Below, one piece after another: positions 10,151-19,205 of a DNA stretch of 64,000 nucleotides (its first letter is position 1; each line of letters starts with the position of its first letter). Below the pieces are notes generated by a model. It did no database searches. It was not told the DNA's origin and saw only the letters and a program-made list of their open reading frames with translations. Position numbers and translations under genes: made by a program. The DNA comes from CAVTOO01 sp963736355 (GTDB taxonomy: Bacteria; Pseudomonadota; Alphaproteobacteria; Rhizobiales; Xanthobacteraceae), in assembly GCA_963736355.1 (NCBI GenBank), contig CAVTOO010000002.1:310001-374000 (forward strand). The letters are read 5' to 3'.

Positions 10151-11764
10151 TTATTCCGCCGCGATGCGCACCTGCGGGGCGGCGGCGCGCACGTCAGCCT
10201 CGACCATGCTTTCGAACTTGGCGAAGTTCTGCTGGAACATGGCGACGAGCTTGCGCGCGGTGGCGTCGAACTCGGCCTTGTCGGCCCAGGTCTTCATCGG
10301 ATTGAGCAGATGCGGCTCGACACCGGGGATCGAGGTCGGCACCGCAAAGCCGAAATAGGGATCGGTGCGGAAGCTCGCATTGCGCAGGGAGCCGTCGAGT
10401 GCGGCGGTGAGCAGCGCACGCGTCGCCTTGATCGGCATGCGGCGGCCGACGCCATACTTGCCGCCGGTCCAGCCAGTGTTGACCAGCCAGCAATCGACAT
10501 TGTGCTTGGCGATGAGCTTGCGCAGCAGATCGCCATATTCGGACGGATGACGCGGCAGGAACGGTGCGCCGAAGCAGGCGGAGAATTCCGGCTCGGGCTC
10601 GGTGACGCCGCGCTCGGTGCCGGCGACCTTCGCGGTGTAGCCAGACAGGAAGTGATACATCGCCTGCGCCGGCGTCAGTTTCGCCACCGGCGGCATCACA
10701 CCGAAGGCGTCGGCGGCCAGCATGATCAGGTTCTTCGGCTGGCTGGCGCGACCGGTGCGCGACGCATTCGGAATGAAATCGAGCGGATAGGCCGAACGCG
10801 TGTTCTCGGTCTTGGAGCCGTTGTCGAAATCGACGATGCGGGTGTCGGCATCCATCACGATATTTTCGAGCACGGTGCCGAAGCGCTGGCTCGCGGAGAA
10901 AATCTCCGGCTCGGCTTCCGCCGACAGCTTGATGCACTTGGCGTAGCAGCCGCCTTCGAAATTGAAGATTCCGTCCTCGCCCCAGCCGTGCTCGTCGTCG
11001 CCGATCAGCGTGCGGTTGGGATCGGCCGACAGCGTTGTCTTGCCGGTGCCCGACAGGCCGAAGAAGATCGCCGCGTCGCCGCCCTTGCCGACATTGGCCG
11101 AGCAATGCATCGGCATGACGCCCTGCTCCGGCAGATAATAGTTGAGCGTGGTGAAGACGGACTTCTTCATCTCGCCCGCATACCGCGTGCCGCCGATCAG
11201 GACGATGCGGCGTGCGAAATCGATCGCGACCACGGTGTCGGACGCAACGCCATGGCGCTTCGGATCGGACTTGAAGCTCGGCAGATCGACGATGGTGAGT
11301 TCCGGCGCGAAAGCAGCAAGCTCCGACAGCTCGGGACGGATCAAAAGCTGGCGAATGAACAGCGAGTGCCAGGCGAGCTCGGTGAAGACGCGCGTGCGAA
11401 TGCGAAATTTCGGATCGGCGCCGCCATAGAGATCCTGTGCGTAAAGCGTCTTGCCCTTGGCATGCGCAATGAAATCCTGACGCAGCGTTTCGAACTGCTC
11501 GGACGTGATCGGCTTGTTGCCGCCCCACCACACACTCTTCTCGGTGGTGGCGTCGCGAACGGTGAACTTGTCCTTGGGCGAACGGCCGGTATGCGTGCCG
11601 GTGTCGGCGCATAGAGCGCCGCCCGCCGACAGTGTCGCCTCTCCGTTCGCGAGAGCGTGCTCATAGAGCGCGGGGGGCAGAAGATTCCAGCGAACTTCAG
11701 CGAGATCGGTGAATCCGAATTTATCGGCGCCGAAGGCGGCGTTGCACAGTCCAACTTGCTTCAC
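10151..11764 (-). CDS. pckA: Phosphoenolpyruvate carboxykinase (ATP)
   Basis: PckA decarboxylates and phosphorylates oxaloacetate to PEP, the first committed gluconeogenic step during growth on organic acids. The 537 aa are full length. The substrate-binding TGRSPKDKF, the P-loop GLSGTGKTTLS, the metal site LIGDDEHGWGEDGIFNFEGG and the NTGWTGGKYG block are all present. I chose the GTG at 11764 because GGAGG sits about 8 nt upstream; an open frame extends ten codons further. Placement beside ChvGI fits the known control of pckA by this system in rhizobia (family knowledge); I see no decisive operator. Confidence 0.96.
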   Translation of the reverse strand: MKQVGLCNAAFGADKFGFTDLAEVRWNLLPPALYEHALANGEATLSAGGALCADTGTHTGRSPKDKFTVRDATTEKSVWWGGNKPITSEQFETLRQDFIAHAKGKTLYAQDLYGGADPKFRIRTRVFTELAWHSLFIRQLLIRPELSELAAFAPELTIVDLPSFKSDPKRHGVASDTVVAIDFARRIVLIGGTRYAGEMKKSVFTTLNYYLPEQGVMPMHCSANVGKGGDAAIFFGLSGTGKTTLSADPNRTLIGDDEHGWGEDGIFNFEGGCYAKCIKLSAEAEPEIFSASQRFGTVLENIVMDADTRIVDFDNGSKTENTRSAYPLDFIPNASRTGRASQPKNLIMLAADAFGVMPPVAKLTPAQAMYHFLSGYTAKVAGTERGVTEPEPEFSACFGAPFLPRHPSEYGDLLRKLIAKHNVDCWLVNTGWTGGKYGVGRRMPIKATRALLTAALDGSLRNASFRTDPYFGFAVPTSIPGVEPHLLNPMKTWADKAEFDATARKLVAMFQQNFAKFESMVEADVRAAAPQVRIAAE

Positions 11765-11870
11765 GAAAATTTCCTCCGAGGCGCACTCTACCATCAGGAT
11801 TGCGGCGGGCGCGGGGATGAATTGGCGGATGTCTTAATAGCTCGCGGGCCGGATGCCAAGTTGATCCCAC

Positions 11871-12623
11871 TCAAAGTGGTTTATGTTGCGCAGTTATGGC
11901 GCAGTGCGCGCGAGCCTTTTCCGCTAGTTCTTTCAGTGCTTTTCGCAATGCAGCAGAACTCGAAATCCGCTCGGAAAACAAAAGTCGAACGGTTTCGTTG
12001 CCATTTTGCATATCCAGACCCTCGGGATCGCATGCGACGCAGCGCCAGGGCCCCTCGGGCCGGCCGAGTAGACGGCTGGCGTATAGTGACAGCGTGTCGC
12101 GGTGATCCTCGTTCATATGGGCCACCGCATCGGGTTCGGCTGCGAGCAGCAACTCGGCGCCGGAGATATCTGTGAGAAAATCGCGCGGCGCGAGATCGGT
12201 GATGCGGCCAAAGCCGGCGACGAGATGCAGGCCGGAGGGATCAATGCGCAGCAACGAGAAGTCAGCGAAGTCGATATATTGCGCGGCCGACGGATGTCGC
12301 GCGAGATAGCGTTGCCGCATCAGCGCGTCTGCGGTGACAGCGGCGGTGCCGCTCAGCATGATGCGCGAGCCTTCCAGCGGATCGCCGGCGCGGCGTTCGT
12401 CCAGCATCAGCGAGACACGCGCATCCGCCAGAATGTTTTTCGTGTGCACCGCAAGCCGCGACACCAGAATGAGCGGCGCGCCATCTGCGGCGCTCGCGAC
12501 ATTCACCAGCGAGCAATATGGCGCGCCGGTGTCCGGCATGACGGTCGCCAGCGCGCCCTGCGATGAACAGCGCAAAAGCCGCCGGGCAAGCCCTGAAGCG
12601 TCGAATTTAACCTCTGAAACCAT
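11871..12623 (-). CDS. HugZ/PPOX-family pyridoxamine 5'-phosphate oxidase-like protein
   Basis: A 250-aa split-barrel flavin/heme-binding type protein. The N-terminal PPOX domain (GALATVMPDTGAPYCSLVNV, SRLAVHTKNILADARVSLML) is followed by the DUF2470-like C-terminal domain (AEPDAVAHMNEDHRDTLSLY). HugZ relatives degrade heme, others are uncharacterised; substrate is not certain. It is conserved next to the pckA/chvI block in Rhizobiales. The start follows TTTAGAATGG in the minus strand; upstream lie 262 bp shared with the divergent chvI promoter. Confidence 0.85.
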   Translation of the reverse strand: MVSEVKFDASGLARRLLRCSSQGALATVMPDTGAPYCSLVNVASAADGAPLILVSRLAVHTKNILADARVSLMLDERRAGDPLEGSRIMLSGTAAVTADALMRQRYLARHPSAAQYIDFADFSLLRIDPSGLHLVAGFGRITDLAPRDFLTDISGAELLLAAEPDAVAHMNEDHRDTLSLYASRLLGRPEGPWRCVACDPEGLDMQNGNETVRLLFSERISSSAALRKALKELAEKARAHCAITAQHKPL

Positions 12624-12885
12624 TCTAAACCCTGATTTGGGCTCGGTTTTCAGCCCCTGCGGCCCTGTCGCCAGGGAACGAGAATGACCATATAAGCGTT
12701 GTGCAGCGGATAAAGCGGCCGAACTCGGAGAATTGTCACATTTAAGCCCAGCTTGCTGGGCTGTTTAGGTTCCGTTGAATTCGTACTCGCCATTCGACAG
12801 CAAGGCGCCAGATTTTCGCCATCGCTCTTTTCGCCCAACTCAACTGGCGCCTCACGTCAACCGCAGATAAACCGAAAGCAGGCTC
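12624..12885. promoter_or_regulatory. Intergenic region between HugZ-like gene and chvI (divergent promoters expected)
   Basis: This 262-bp gap must hold the promoters of both divergent genes. It includes a relatively AT-rich piece (GAGAATTGTCACATTTAAGCCCAGC, about 12727-12752) and an inverted AAGCCCAGCTTGCTGGGCTGTTT near 12743-12766 (CCCAGC-TT-GCTGGG), which could be a binding site or hairpin. I cannot assign -10/-35 boxes with confidence. Confidence 0.4.
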
Positions 12886-13587
12886 ATGCCCACAATCGCT
12901 CTCGTCGACGACGACCGCAATATCCTGACCTCGGTGTCGATCGCACTCGAGGCTGAAGGCTATCGCATCATGACGTATACCGACGGCGCCTCCGCGCTGG
13001 ACGGTTTCAAGAGCTCGCCGCCGGACCTTGCGATTCTCGACATCAAGATGCCGCGCATGGACGGCATGGAGACGCTGCGCCGGCTGCGCCAGAAGTCCGA
13101 TCTGCCGGTGATCTTCCTCACCTCCAAGGACGAGGAGATCGACGAATTGTTCGGCCTGAAGATGGGCGCCGACGATTTCATCCGCAAACCGTTCTCGCAA
13201 CGTCTGCTGGTGGAGCGCGTCAAGGCCGTGCTGCGTCGCGCGGCGCCGAAGGACGCGACCTCCACGCCGAAGGAAACCGACCCCAAGGCGCTTGAGCGCG
13301 GCCTGCTGCGCATGGATCCCGAGCGTCACACCTGCACCTGGAAAAACGATCCGGTCACCCTGACGGTCACCGAGTTCCTGATCCTGCAGGCGCTGGCCAC
13401 GCGCCCCGGCGTCGTCAAGAGCCGCAACGCCCTGATGGATGCGGCCTACGACGATCAGGTCTATGTCGACGACCGCACCATCGACAGCCACATCAAGCGC
13501 CTGCGCAAGAAGTTCAAAGTGGTCGACGACGACTTTGACATGATCGAGACGCTCTACGGCGTCGGTTATCGCTTCAAGGAAGCCTGA
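12886..13587 (+). CDS. chvI: ChvI two-component response regulator
   Basis: An OmpR/PhoB-family DNA-binding response regulator of 233 aa. The receiver domain has the acidic pocket VDDD at residues 7-10, phospho-acceptor Asp52 (AILDIKMPRMDG) and Lys101 (IRKPF). The winged-helix effector domain ends with DDRTIDSHIKRLRKKF and LYGVGYRFKE. ChvI controls acid, envelope and symbiosis/virulence genes in rhizobia and Agrobacterium. Its kinase gene chvG starts 128 bp downstream, and hprK and PTS genes follow, as in the conserved alphaproteobacterial locus. Confidence 0.95.
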   Translation: MPTIALVDDDRNILTSVSIALEAEGYRIMTYTDGASALDGFKSSPPDLAILDIKMPRMDGMETLRRLRQKSDLPVIFLTSKDEEIDELFGLKMGADDFIRKPFSQRLLVERVKAVLRRAAPKDATSTPKETDPKALERGLLRMDPERHTCTWKNDPVTLTVTEFLILQALATRPGVVKSRNALMDAAYDDQVYVDDRTIDSHIKRLRKKFKVVDDDFDMIETLYGVGYRFKEA

Positions 13588-13715
13588 GCCGCCCATTTTT
13601 GCCGCATTAACGCTGTTTGCGTGCCTGACGCGGCTGGCGGCTTGGGATAAAATGGTCGCGACCGGACCGCCGGCCTGACGAAAGCCGCGGCCTTGTAACC
13701 AGGGACCAACGATCC

Positions 13716-15536
13716 TTGCTCGACCGGACCCAACCATCGGACGCGGCGCCCTCTCCCGACGCCGCTGCGTCCGCAGGCAAGACCCGAACTGCGCAACGCG
13801 CAGCGCGGCGCTTCTTGCGGCGTGGGCTGCTGATGCTGGCGCGGCCGTGGCGCTATCTCGCCACGCTGGGCTTTTCGAGCCTGACGCGGCGTATCCTGCT
13901 GCTCAACCTCGCCGGCCTGATCGCGCTTGTCACCGGCATTCTTTATCTCTCGCAATTCCGCGCCGGCCTGATCGATGCGCGCGCGCAAAGCCTGCTGGTG
14001 CAGGCCGACATCATTGCCGGCGCCATCGCCGCCTCGGCGACGGTCGAGACCAACGCCATCACCATCGATCCCGACCGCCTGCTCGATCTCAAGCCTGGCG
14101 AAAGCTATGGCCCGCCCGACGATTCGGCGTCGTCCTACGAATTCCCGATCAATCCGGAGCGCGTCGCGCCGGTGCTGCGCCAGCTCATCTCGCCGACCAA
14201 GACGCGCGCGCGCATCTACGACCGCGAAGGCGTGCTGCTGCTCGACAGCCGCAATCTCTACGGGCGCGGCGATGTGCTGCGTTTCGAGTTGCCGCCGCCG
14301 ACGCTGGAGAAGTCCGGGCTGCTCGAACGCACGATGATCGCGGTGCGGACATGGCTCAACCGTGGCGACCTGCCGATTTACCGCGAACTCGGGCCCGCCA
14401 ACGGCTCGGGCTACGGCGAAGTCGCGCTCGCACTGGACGGCCAGAAGGGCTCGATGGTGCGCATCAACGAGCGCGGCGAAGTGATCGTGTCGGTCGCCGT
14501 TCCGGTGCAGCGCTTCCGCGCGGTGCGCGGTGCGCTGATGCTGTCAACGCAGGGCGACGACATCGATCAGATGGTCACCGCCGAACGCCTCGCGATTCTG
14601 AAGGTGTTCGTGGTGGCGGCATCGGTCATGATCGTGCTGTCGGTGCTGTTCGCCTCCACCATCGCCGGCCCCGTGCGCCGCCTTGCCGTCGGCGCCGAGC
14701 ATGTGCGCCACCGTATCCGCAGCCGTATCGAGATTCCCGACTTCACCAAGCGCCACGATGAAATCGGCCATTTGTCCGGCGCGCTGCGCGACATGACGGA
14801 TGCGCTCTACAACCGCATCGAAGGCATCGAACGCTTTGCCGCCGACGTCGCCCACGAACTCAAAAATCCGCTGACGTCGCTGCGCTCGGCGGTGGAAACA
14901 ATGCCGCTTGCGAAGACCGAAGACAGCCGCAAGCGCCTGCTCGCCGTCATCGTCCACGACGTGAAGCGGCTCGACCGCCTGATCTCCGATATTTCCGACG
15001 CCAGCCGTCTTGATGCCGAGTTGCAGCGCAACGACATGGCGCCGGTCAATCTGCGCCGCCTGCTGACGACGCTGGTCGCGGTCGCCAACGAAGTCGATCA
15101 CGGCGACGGCGTGAAGGTTGCGGTGGCGTTCACCGGCTCGCCGCGCGACACGTTCTCGGTCTCGGGTCACGATTCGCGCCTCGGACAGATCGTCTCCAAC
15201 CTGATCGACAATGCCCGCTCGTTCTCGCCGGCGGGCGGCACGGTGCTGGTGCGTTGCGCCCGCGCCGGCAATGGCGTGGAAATCATTATCGATGACGAAG
15301 GACCGGGCGTGCGGCCCGACGCGCTGGCGAAGATTTTCGATCGCTTCTACACCGACCGGCCGCATCAGGGCTTCGGCCAGAACTCGGGTCTCGGACTGTC
15401 GATCTCCAAGCAGATCGTGGACGCGCATGGCGGCCGCATCCATGCCGAGAACCGCCCCGATCCGACGCTGCGCGACGACGACGGCGCGCCGAAAGTGAAC
15501 GGCGCACGCTTCATCGTGTGGCTGCCAGCCAAGTGA
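13716..15536 (+). CDS. chvG: ChvG/ExoS sensor histidine kinase
   Basis: A membrane histidine kinase, partner of ChvI. The layout is a basic N-terminal tail, TM1 (RILLLNLAGLIALVTGILYL, about residues 60-80), a periplasmic sensor of about 220 aa, TM2 (VFVVAASVMIVLSVLFAST), HAMP, then the H-box ADVAHELKNPLTSLRS with His about residue 380, the N-box LIDNARSF, and G-boxes DDEGPGV and NSGLGLSIS. The 606 aa assume the TTG start at 13716; an ATG near 13833 would shorten it. In Sinorhizobium the orthologue ExoS is repressed by the periplasmic protein ExoR (family knowledge), which is not in this window. Confidence 0.94.
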   Translation: MLDRTQPSDAAPSPDAAASAGKTRTAQRAARRFLRRGLLMLARPWRYLATLGFSSLTRRILLLNLAGLIALVTGILYLSQFRAGLIDARAQSLLVQADIIAGAIAASATVETNAITIDPDRLLDLKPGESYGPPDDSASSYEFPINPERVAPVLRQLISPTKTRARIYDREGVLLLDSRNLYGRGDVLRFELPPPTLEKSGLLERTMIAVRTWLNRGDLPIYRELGPANGSGYGEVALALDGQKGSMVRINERGEVIVSVAVPVQRFRAVRGALMLSTQGDDIDQMVTAERLAILKVFVVAASVMIVLSVLFASTIAGPVRRLAVGAEHVRHRIRSRIEIPDFTKRHDEIGHLSGALRDMTDALYNRIEGIERFAADVAHELKNPLTSLRSAVETMPLAKTEDSRKRLLAVIVHDVKRLDRLISDISDASRLDAELQRNDMAPVNLRRLLTTLVAVANEVDHGDGVKVAVAFTGSPRDTFSVSGHDSRLGQIVSNLIDNARSFSPAGGTVLVRCARAGNGVEIIIDDEGPGVRPDALAKIFDRFYTDRPHQGFGQNSGLGLSISKQIVDAHGGRIHAENRPDPTLRDDDGAPKVNGARFIVWLPAK

Positions 15537-15546
15537 ACATCAAAGA

Positions 15547-15993
15547 GTGAGCGCGCAGAGCATCCATGCCTCCGCAGTGCTGGTCGGCGAGCGCGCCGTC
15601 CTGATCCGGGGACCGTCGGGCGCAGGCAAATCGCGCCTGGCGCTGGCGCTGATCGACGCCGGCCGGACCGGCCACCTGCCAACGACAGTTCTGATCGGCG
15701 ACGACCGCGTGCGGCTCGATGCCAAAGACGGCACGGTGATGATTCGCTGCATCCCGGAGATTGAAGGACTCATCGAAGTGCGCGGGCTCGGCATCCGCCG
15801 CACCCCCTTCGTCCCGGAGGGCCGGCTGGCTCTGGTCGTCGATCTGGCGGCTTCAGACGCAGAAAGATTGCCGCAGCCTGCCGCGATGGTCATTTCTTTT
15901 GACGGTATTGAAATACCTCGTATTCCGGTGGCGGCAGGTCACGATCCGCTGCCGCTGGTGGTCGCCTGGTTCACAACGGCCCCGGAAAAATAG
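15547..15993 (+). CDS. hprK: Short HPr kinase/phosphorylase (alphaproteobacterial type)
   Basis: HprK phosphorylates HPr on a serine. This 148-aa form has only the C-terminal catalytic domain, without the N-terminal half of Gram-positive HprK/P. The Walker A motif GPSGAGKSR is at residues 22-30, followed by LIGDDRV and the HprK signature-like segment IEGLIEVRGLGIR. The GTG at 15547 lies 10 bp after the chvG stop, so it is probably co-transcribed. Its target HPr lies 600 bp downstream and carries the expected serine. Confidence 0.92.
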   Translation: MSAQSIHASAVLVGERAVLIRGPSGAGKSRLALALIDAGRTGHLPTTVLIGDDRVRLDAKDGTVMIRCIPEIEGLIEVRGLGIRRTPFVPEGRLALVVDLAASDAERLPQPAAMVISFDGIEIPRIPVAAGHDPLPLVVAWFTTAPEK

Positions 15994-16208
15994 GCATATT
16001 CGGCAAACCGGGGTTTGCCTTGAAGCCCTTCCTTAACCATATGAGGGTCACACTCAGGCCGCGCAAAATCCCCCTGAGGGGCCATTGGCCGCATACCCGG
16101 TCAGCCCTGAATGAGGAGAAAGGCCCTTGCGCGCCGACCTTGGATGGTCAAAAGATGTGGCCCTTTCGTGCGGTGCACCATAAATCAAGCGCCCACGAGG
16201 AGTCTTTG

Positions 16209-16610
16209 ATGATTGGTCTAGTACTCGTGACCCACGGACGCCTTGCCGATGAGTTCAAGGCGGCTCTTGAACACGTCGTGGGTCCTCAACAGCAAATCGA
16301 AGCGATCACGATAGGCGCCGATGATGACGCCGATTTGTGTCGCGCAGATATTATCGAAGCGGTCAAACGCGTCGATTCCGGCGACGGCGTCGCCATTCTC
16401 ACCGACATGTTCGGCGGCACGCCCTCCAACCTCGCCATTTCCTGCATGAGCCGACCCAAGGTCGAAGTGCTCGCAGGCATCAACCTGCCGATGCTGGTCA
16501 AGCTCGCCAAGGTTCGCGACGAACGCTCCCTGCCCGACGCCATCGCCGCCGCGCAGGAAGCCGGTCGCAAATACGTCACGATCGCCAGCCGCGTGCTCGC
16601 CGGGAAATGA
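16209..16610 (+). CDS. PTS EIIA-Man-type regulatory protein
   Basis: A 133-aa EIIA of the mannose family, phosphorylated on His9 (MIGLVLVTHGRLADEF) by HPr. No EIIB/C/D permease genes are nearby, so a regulatory role (PTS-Ntr-like phosphate sink in the ChvGI/HprK network) is likely; this agrees with other Rhizobiales. The GDGVAILTDMFGGTPSNLA block confirms the family. The ATG at 16209 is preceded by GAGGAG. A longer open frame upstream to 16020 has no coding character. Its stop overlaps the HPr start (ATGA). Confidence 0.92.
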   Translation: MIGLVLVTHGRLADEFKAALEHVVGPQQQIEAITIGADDDADLCRADIIEAVKRVDSGDGVAILTDMFGGTPSNLAISCMSRPKVEVLAGINLPMLVKLAKVRDERSLPDAIAAAQEAGRKYVTIASRVLAGK

Positions 16611-16885
16611 CCGAGCCGGTCGTTCGCGAACTCGCGATCACCAACAAGCGCGGGCTTCACGCGCGCGCCTCAGCCAAATTTGTCCAGACCGTCGAACGCT
16701 TCGAGGCCACCATCACCGTGACGCGCAACGCCGAAACGGTGGGCGGGAACTCGATCATGGGCCTGATGATGCTGGCGGCCGGCCCCGGCACCTCCGTGAC
16801 GGTCTCCGCCTCGGGCCCCGACGCCGTTGAGGCCATGTCGGCGCTGGCCAATCTGGTGGAAAGCAAGTTCGGCGAGGACGAGTAA
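16607..16885 (+). CDS. ptsH: Phosphocarrier protein HPr
   Basis: HPr, 92 aa, with catalytic His18 in NKRGLHARASAKF and regulatory Ser49 in VGGNSIMGLMML, the residue HprK would modify. It starts in the ATGA overlap with the EIIA gene, indicating translational coupling. Together with the EIIA and HprK it forms a sugar-permease-free regulatory phosphotransfer chain; EI (PtsP or PtsI) is not in the window. Confidence 0.94.
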   Translation: MTEPVVRELAITNKRGLHARASAKFVQTVERFEATITVTRNAETVGGNSIMGLMMLAAGPGTSVTVSASGPDAVEAMSALANLVESKFGEDE

Positions 16886-16949
16886 GGCTCGCGGGCCTTA
16901 TCTTTCCTGCGTCCTTGCCGCGCTGGGAGGCGGGTGCTATCTCGCGCCC

Positions 16950-18756
16950 ATGAGCACGGCGCCAATCGCCAATATCCGCAACTTCTCCATCGTCGCCCAT
17001 ATCGACCATGGCAAATCGACTCTGGCCGACCGCCTGATCCAATCGACAGGCGGGCTGGAGGCGCGTGAGATGAAGGAGCAGGTGCTCGAACTCGATGGAT
17101 ATCGAGCGCGAGCGCGGCATCACCATCAAGGCGCAGACCGTCCGGCTCAAATACCACGCCAAGGACGGCAAGGATTACGTCCTCAACCTGATCGACACCC
17201 CCGGCCATGTCGACTTCGCCTATGAGGTGAGCCGCTCGCTCGCCGCCTGCGAAGGCTCGCTGCTTGTGGTCGATGCCTCGCAAGGCGTCGAGGCGCAGAC
17301 ACTCGCCAACGTCTATCACGCGCTCGATGCCGGCCACGAGATCGTGCCGGTGCTGAACAAGATCGACCTGCCCGCGGCCGAGCCCGACAAGATCAAGCAG
17401 CAGATCGAGGACGTCATCGGCATCGACGCCTCCGAGGCGGTGATGATCTCGGCCAAGACCGGCCTTGGCATTCCCGACGTGCTGGAGGCGATCGTCACAC
17501 GCCTGCCGCCGCCGATGGGCGACCGCGAGGCGACACTGAAGGCGCTGCTGGTCGACTCCTGGTACGACGTCTATCTCGGCGTCGTCGTGCTCGTGCGCAT
17601 CGTCGACGGCACGCTGAAGAAGGGCCAGCGCATCCGCATGATGGGCACCAGTGCGGCCTATGACGTCGAGCGCGTCGGCGTGTTCACGCCGAAGATGCTC
17701 ACCATGGACGAACTCGGGCCCGGCGATATCGGCTTCATCACCGCTGCGATCAAGGAAGTGGCCGACACCCGCGTCGGCGACACCATCACCGACGACCGCA
17801 AGCCGGTGACCGAGATGCTGGCGGGATTCAAGCCGGCGATTCCGGTGGTGTTCTGCGGCCTGTTCCCGGTCGACGCCGACGACTTCGAAACGCTGCGCGC
17901 CGCCATGGGCAAGCTGCGCCTCAACGATGCGAGTTTCTCGTTCGAGATGGAAACCTCCGCCGCGCTCGGCTTCGGTTTCCGCTGCGGCTTCCTCGGTCTC
18001 TTGCACCTCGAAATCATCCAGGAGCGGCTGCAGCGCGAGTTCAATCTCAACCTGATCGCGACCGCTCCGTCGGTCATTTACAAGATGCATCTGATCAACG
18101 GCTCGGAGATCGAGATTCACAATCCGGTCGATATGCCGGATGTGGTGCAGATTTCAGAGATCCAGGAACCATGGATCGAGGCGACGATCCTGACGCCCGA
18201 CGAATATCTCGGCAGCGTGCTGAAGCTGTGCCAGGACCGCCGCGGCGTGCAGAAGGAGCTGACCTATGTCGGCGCCCGCGCCATGGTCAAATACGACCTG
18301 CCGCTCAACGAGGTGGTGTTCGATTTCTACGACAGGCTGAAGTCAGTCTCGAAGGGCTACGCGTCGTTCGACTACCACCTGACCGATTACAAGGCGTCCG
18401 ATCTCGTCAAGATGCAGATCCTCGTCAACAACGAGCCGGTCGATGCGCTGTCGATGCTGGTGCATCGCGGCCGCGCCGAGGGCCGCGGCCGCGCCATGGT
18501 CGAGAAGATGAAGGAACTGATCCCGCCGCACATGTTCCAGATTCCGATTCAGGCGGCCATCGGCGGCAAGATCGTCGCGCGCGAAACGGTGCGCGCGCTG
18601 CGCAAGGACGTCACCGCGAAGTGCTACGGCGGCGACATCACCCGCAAGCGCAAACTTCTGGAGAAGCAGAAGGAAGGCAAGAAGAAAATGCGGCAGTTCG
18701 GCAAGGTCGACATTCCGCAGGAAGCCTTCATCGCCGCACTCAAGGTCGATAGCTGA
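16950..18756 (+). CDS. lepA: Elongation factor 4 (LepA), one frame break
   Basis: LepA is a ribosome-associated translational GTPase. The N-terminus NFSIVAHIDHGKSTLADRL (G1) is read from the ATG at 16950. After GLEAREMKEQVL the frame changes: the sequence GTGCTCGAACTCGATGGATATC has one extra A compared with the expected GTGCTCGACTCGATGGATATC (LDSMDIERERGITIK), near 17087. From there the rest is continuous to 18756, with IDTPGHVDF (G3), NKIDLP (G4), the EF4-specific C-terminal domain and the tail MRQFGKVDIPQEAF. The corrected length is about 601 aa, normal. Confidence 0.94.
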
Positions 18757-18843
18757 GGCTCAAGCCTCGCTCCCGCACGGAACCTGTCGCATCGCACTGC
18801 GTTCAAGCTGGACACCCCTCAAGGGCGGACAGGAGACGACGTC

Positions 18844-19203
18844 ATGCCGCGTGGCGATAAAGCGAAATACACCGACAGGCAGAAGCGCAAGGCGCAGCAC
18901 ATCGAGCAAGGCTACAAGGAGCGCGGCATTTCCACCAGGGAAGCCGCTGCCCGCGCCTGGGCGACCGTCAACAAGGAAGAAGGCGGCGGCAACAAGAGCG
19001 GCTCCGGCCGCGGCGTGAAAGACACCAACGTGTCTGCCAAGAAGGGCGGCAGGATTGGCGGACCGCGCGGCGGCGCAGCTTCGGCGCGGCGGTCAAAGGC
19101 CGCGAAATCGCGCTCGGCCAAGAAGGCGGCGGCGACCCGCAAACGAAAGACCACGGCCCGCAAAACCAGCGCGAAGAAAGCCGCGAAGCGACGTTCGGCC
19201 TGA
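18844..19203 (+). CDS. Small basic protein with histone-H1-like tail
   Basis: A 119-aa, very basic protein. The N-terminal 45 residues (MPRGDKAKYTDRQKRKAQHI, then STREAAARAWATVNKEEGG) resemble small proteins often labelled 'plasmid stabilization protein' in Rhizobiales. A Gly/Ser linker leads to a Lys/Ala/Arg-rich tail (KKAAATRKRKTTARK, TSAKKAAKRRSA) like histone H1. DNA or RNA binding is inferred from composition; no catalytic motif is visible. The ATG follows GGAGACGAC. It stands alone after lepA and is convergent with yjbQ. Confidence 0.75.
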   Translation: MPRGDKAKYTDRQKRKAQHIEQGYKERGISTREAAARAWATVNKEEGGGNKSGSGRGVKDTNVSAKKGGRIGGPRGGAASARRSKAAKSRSAKKAAATRKRKTTARKTSAKKAAKRRSA

Positions 19204-19205
19204 AA

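Noticed and set aside
10310..11614. 434-codon plus-strand frame inside pckA
   Set aside because: Antisense shadow in high-GC DNA; pckA on the minus strand is complete with all motifs.
16657..18120. 487-codon minus-strand frame across HPr and lepA
   Set aside because: Asp/His/Arg-rich shadow product; both plus-strand genes are certain.
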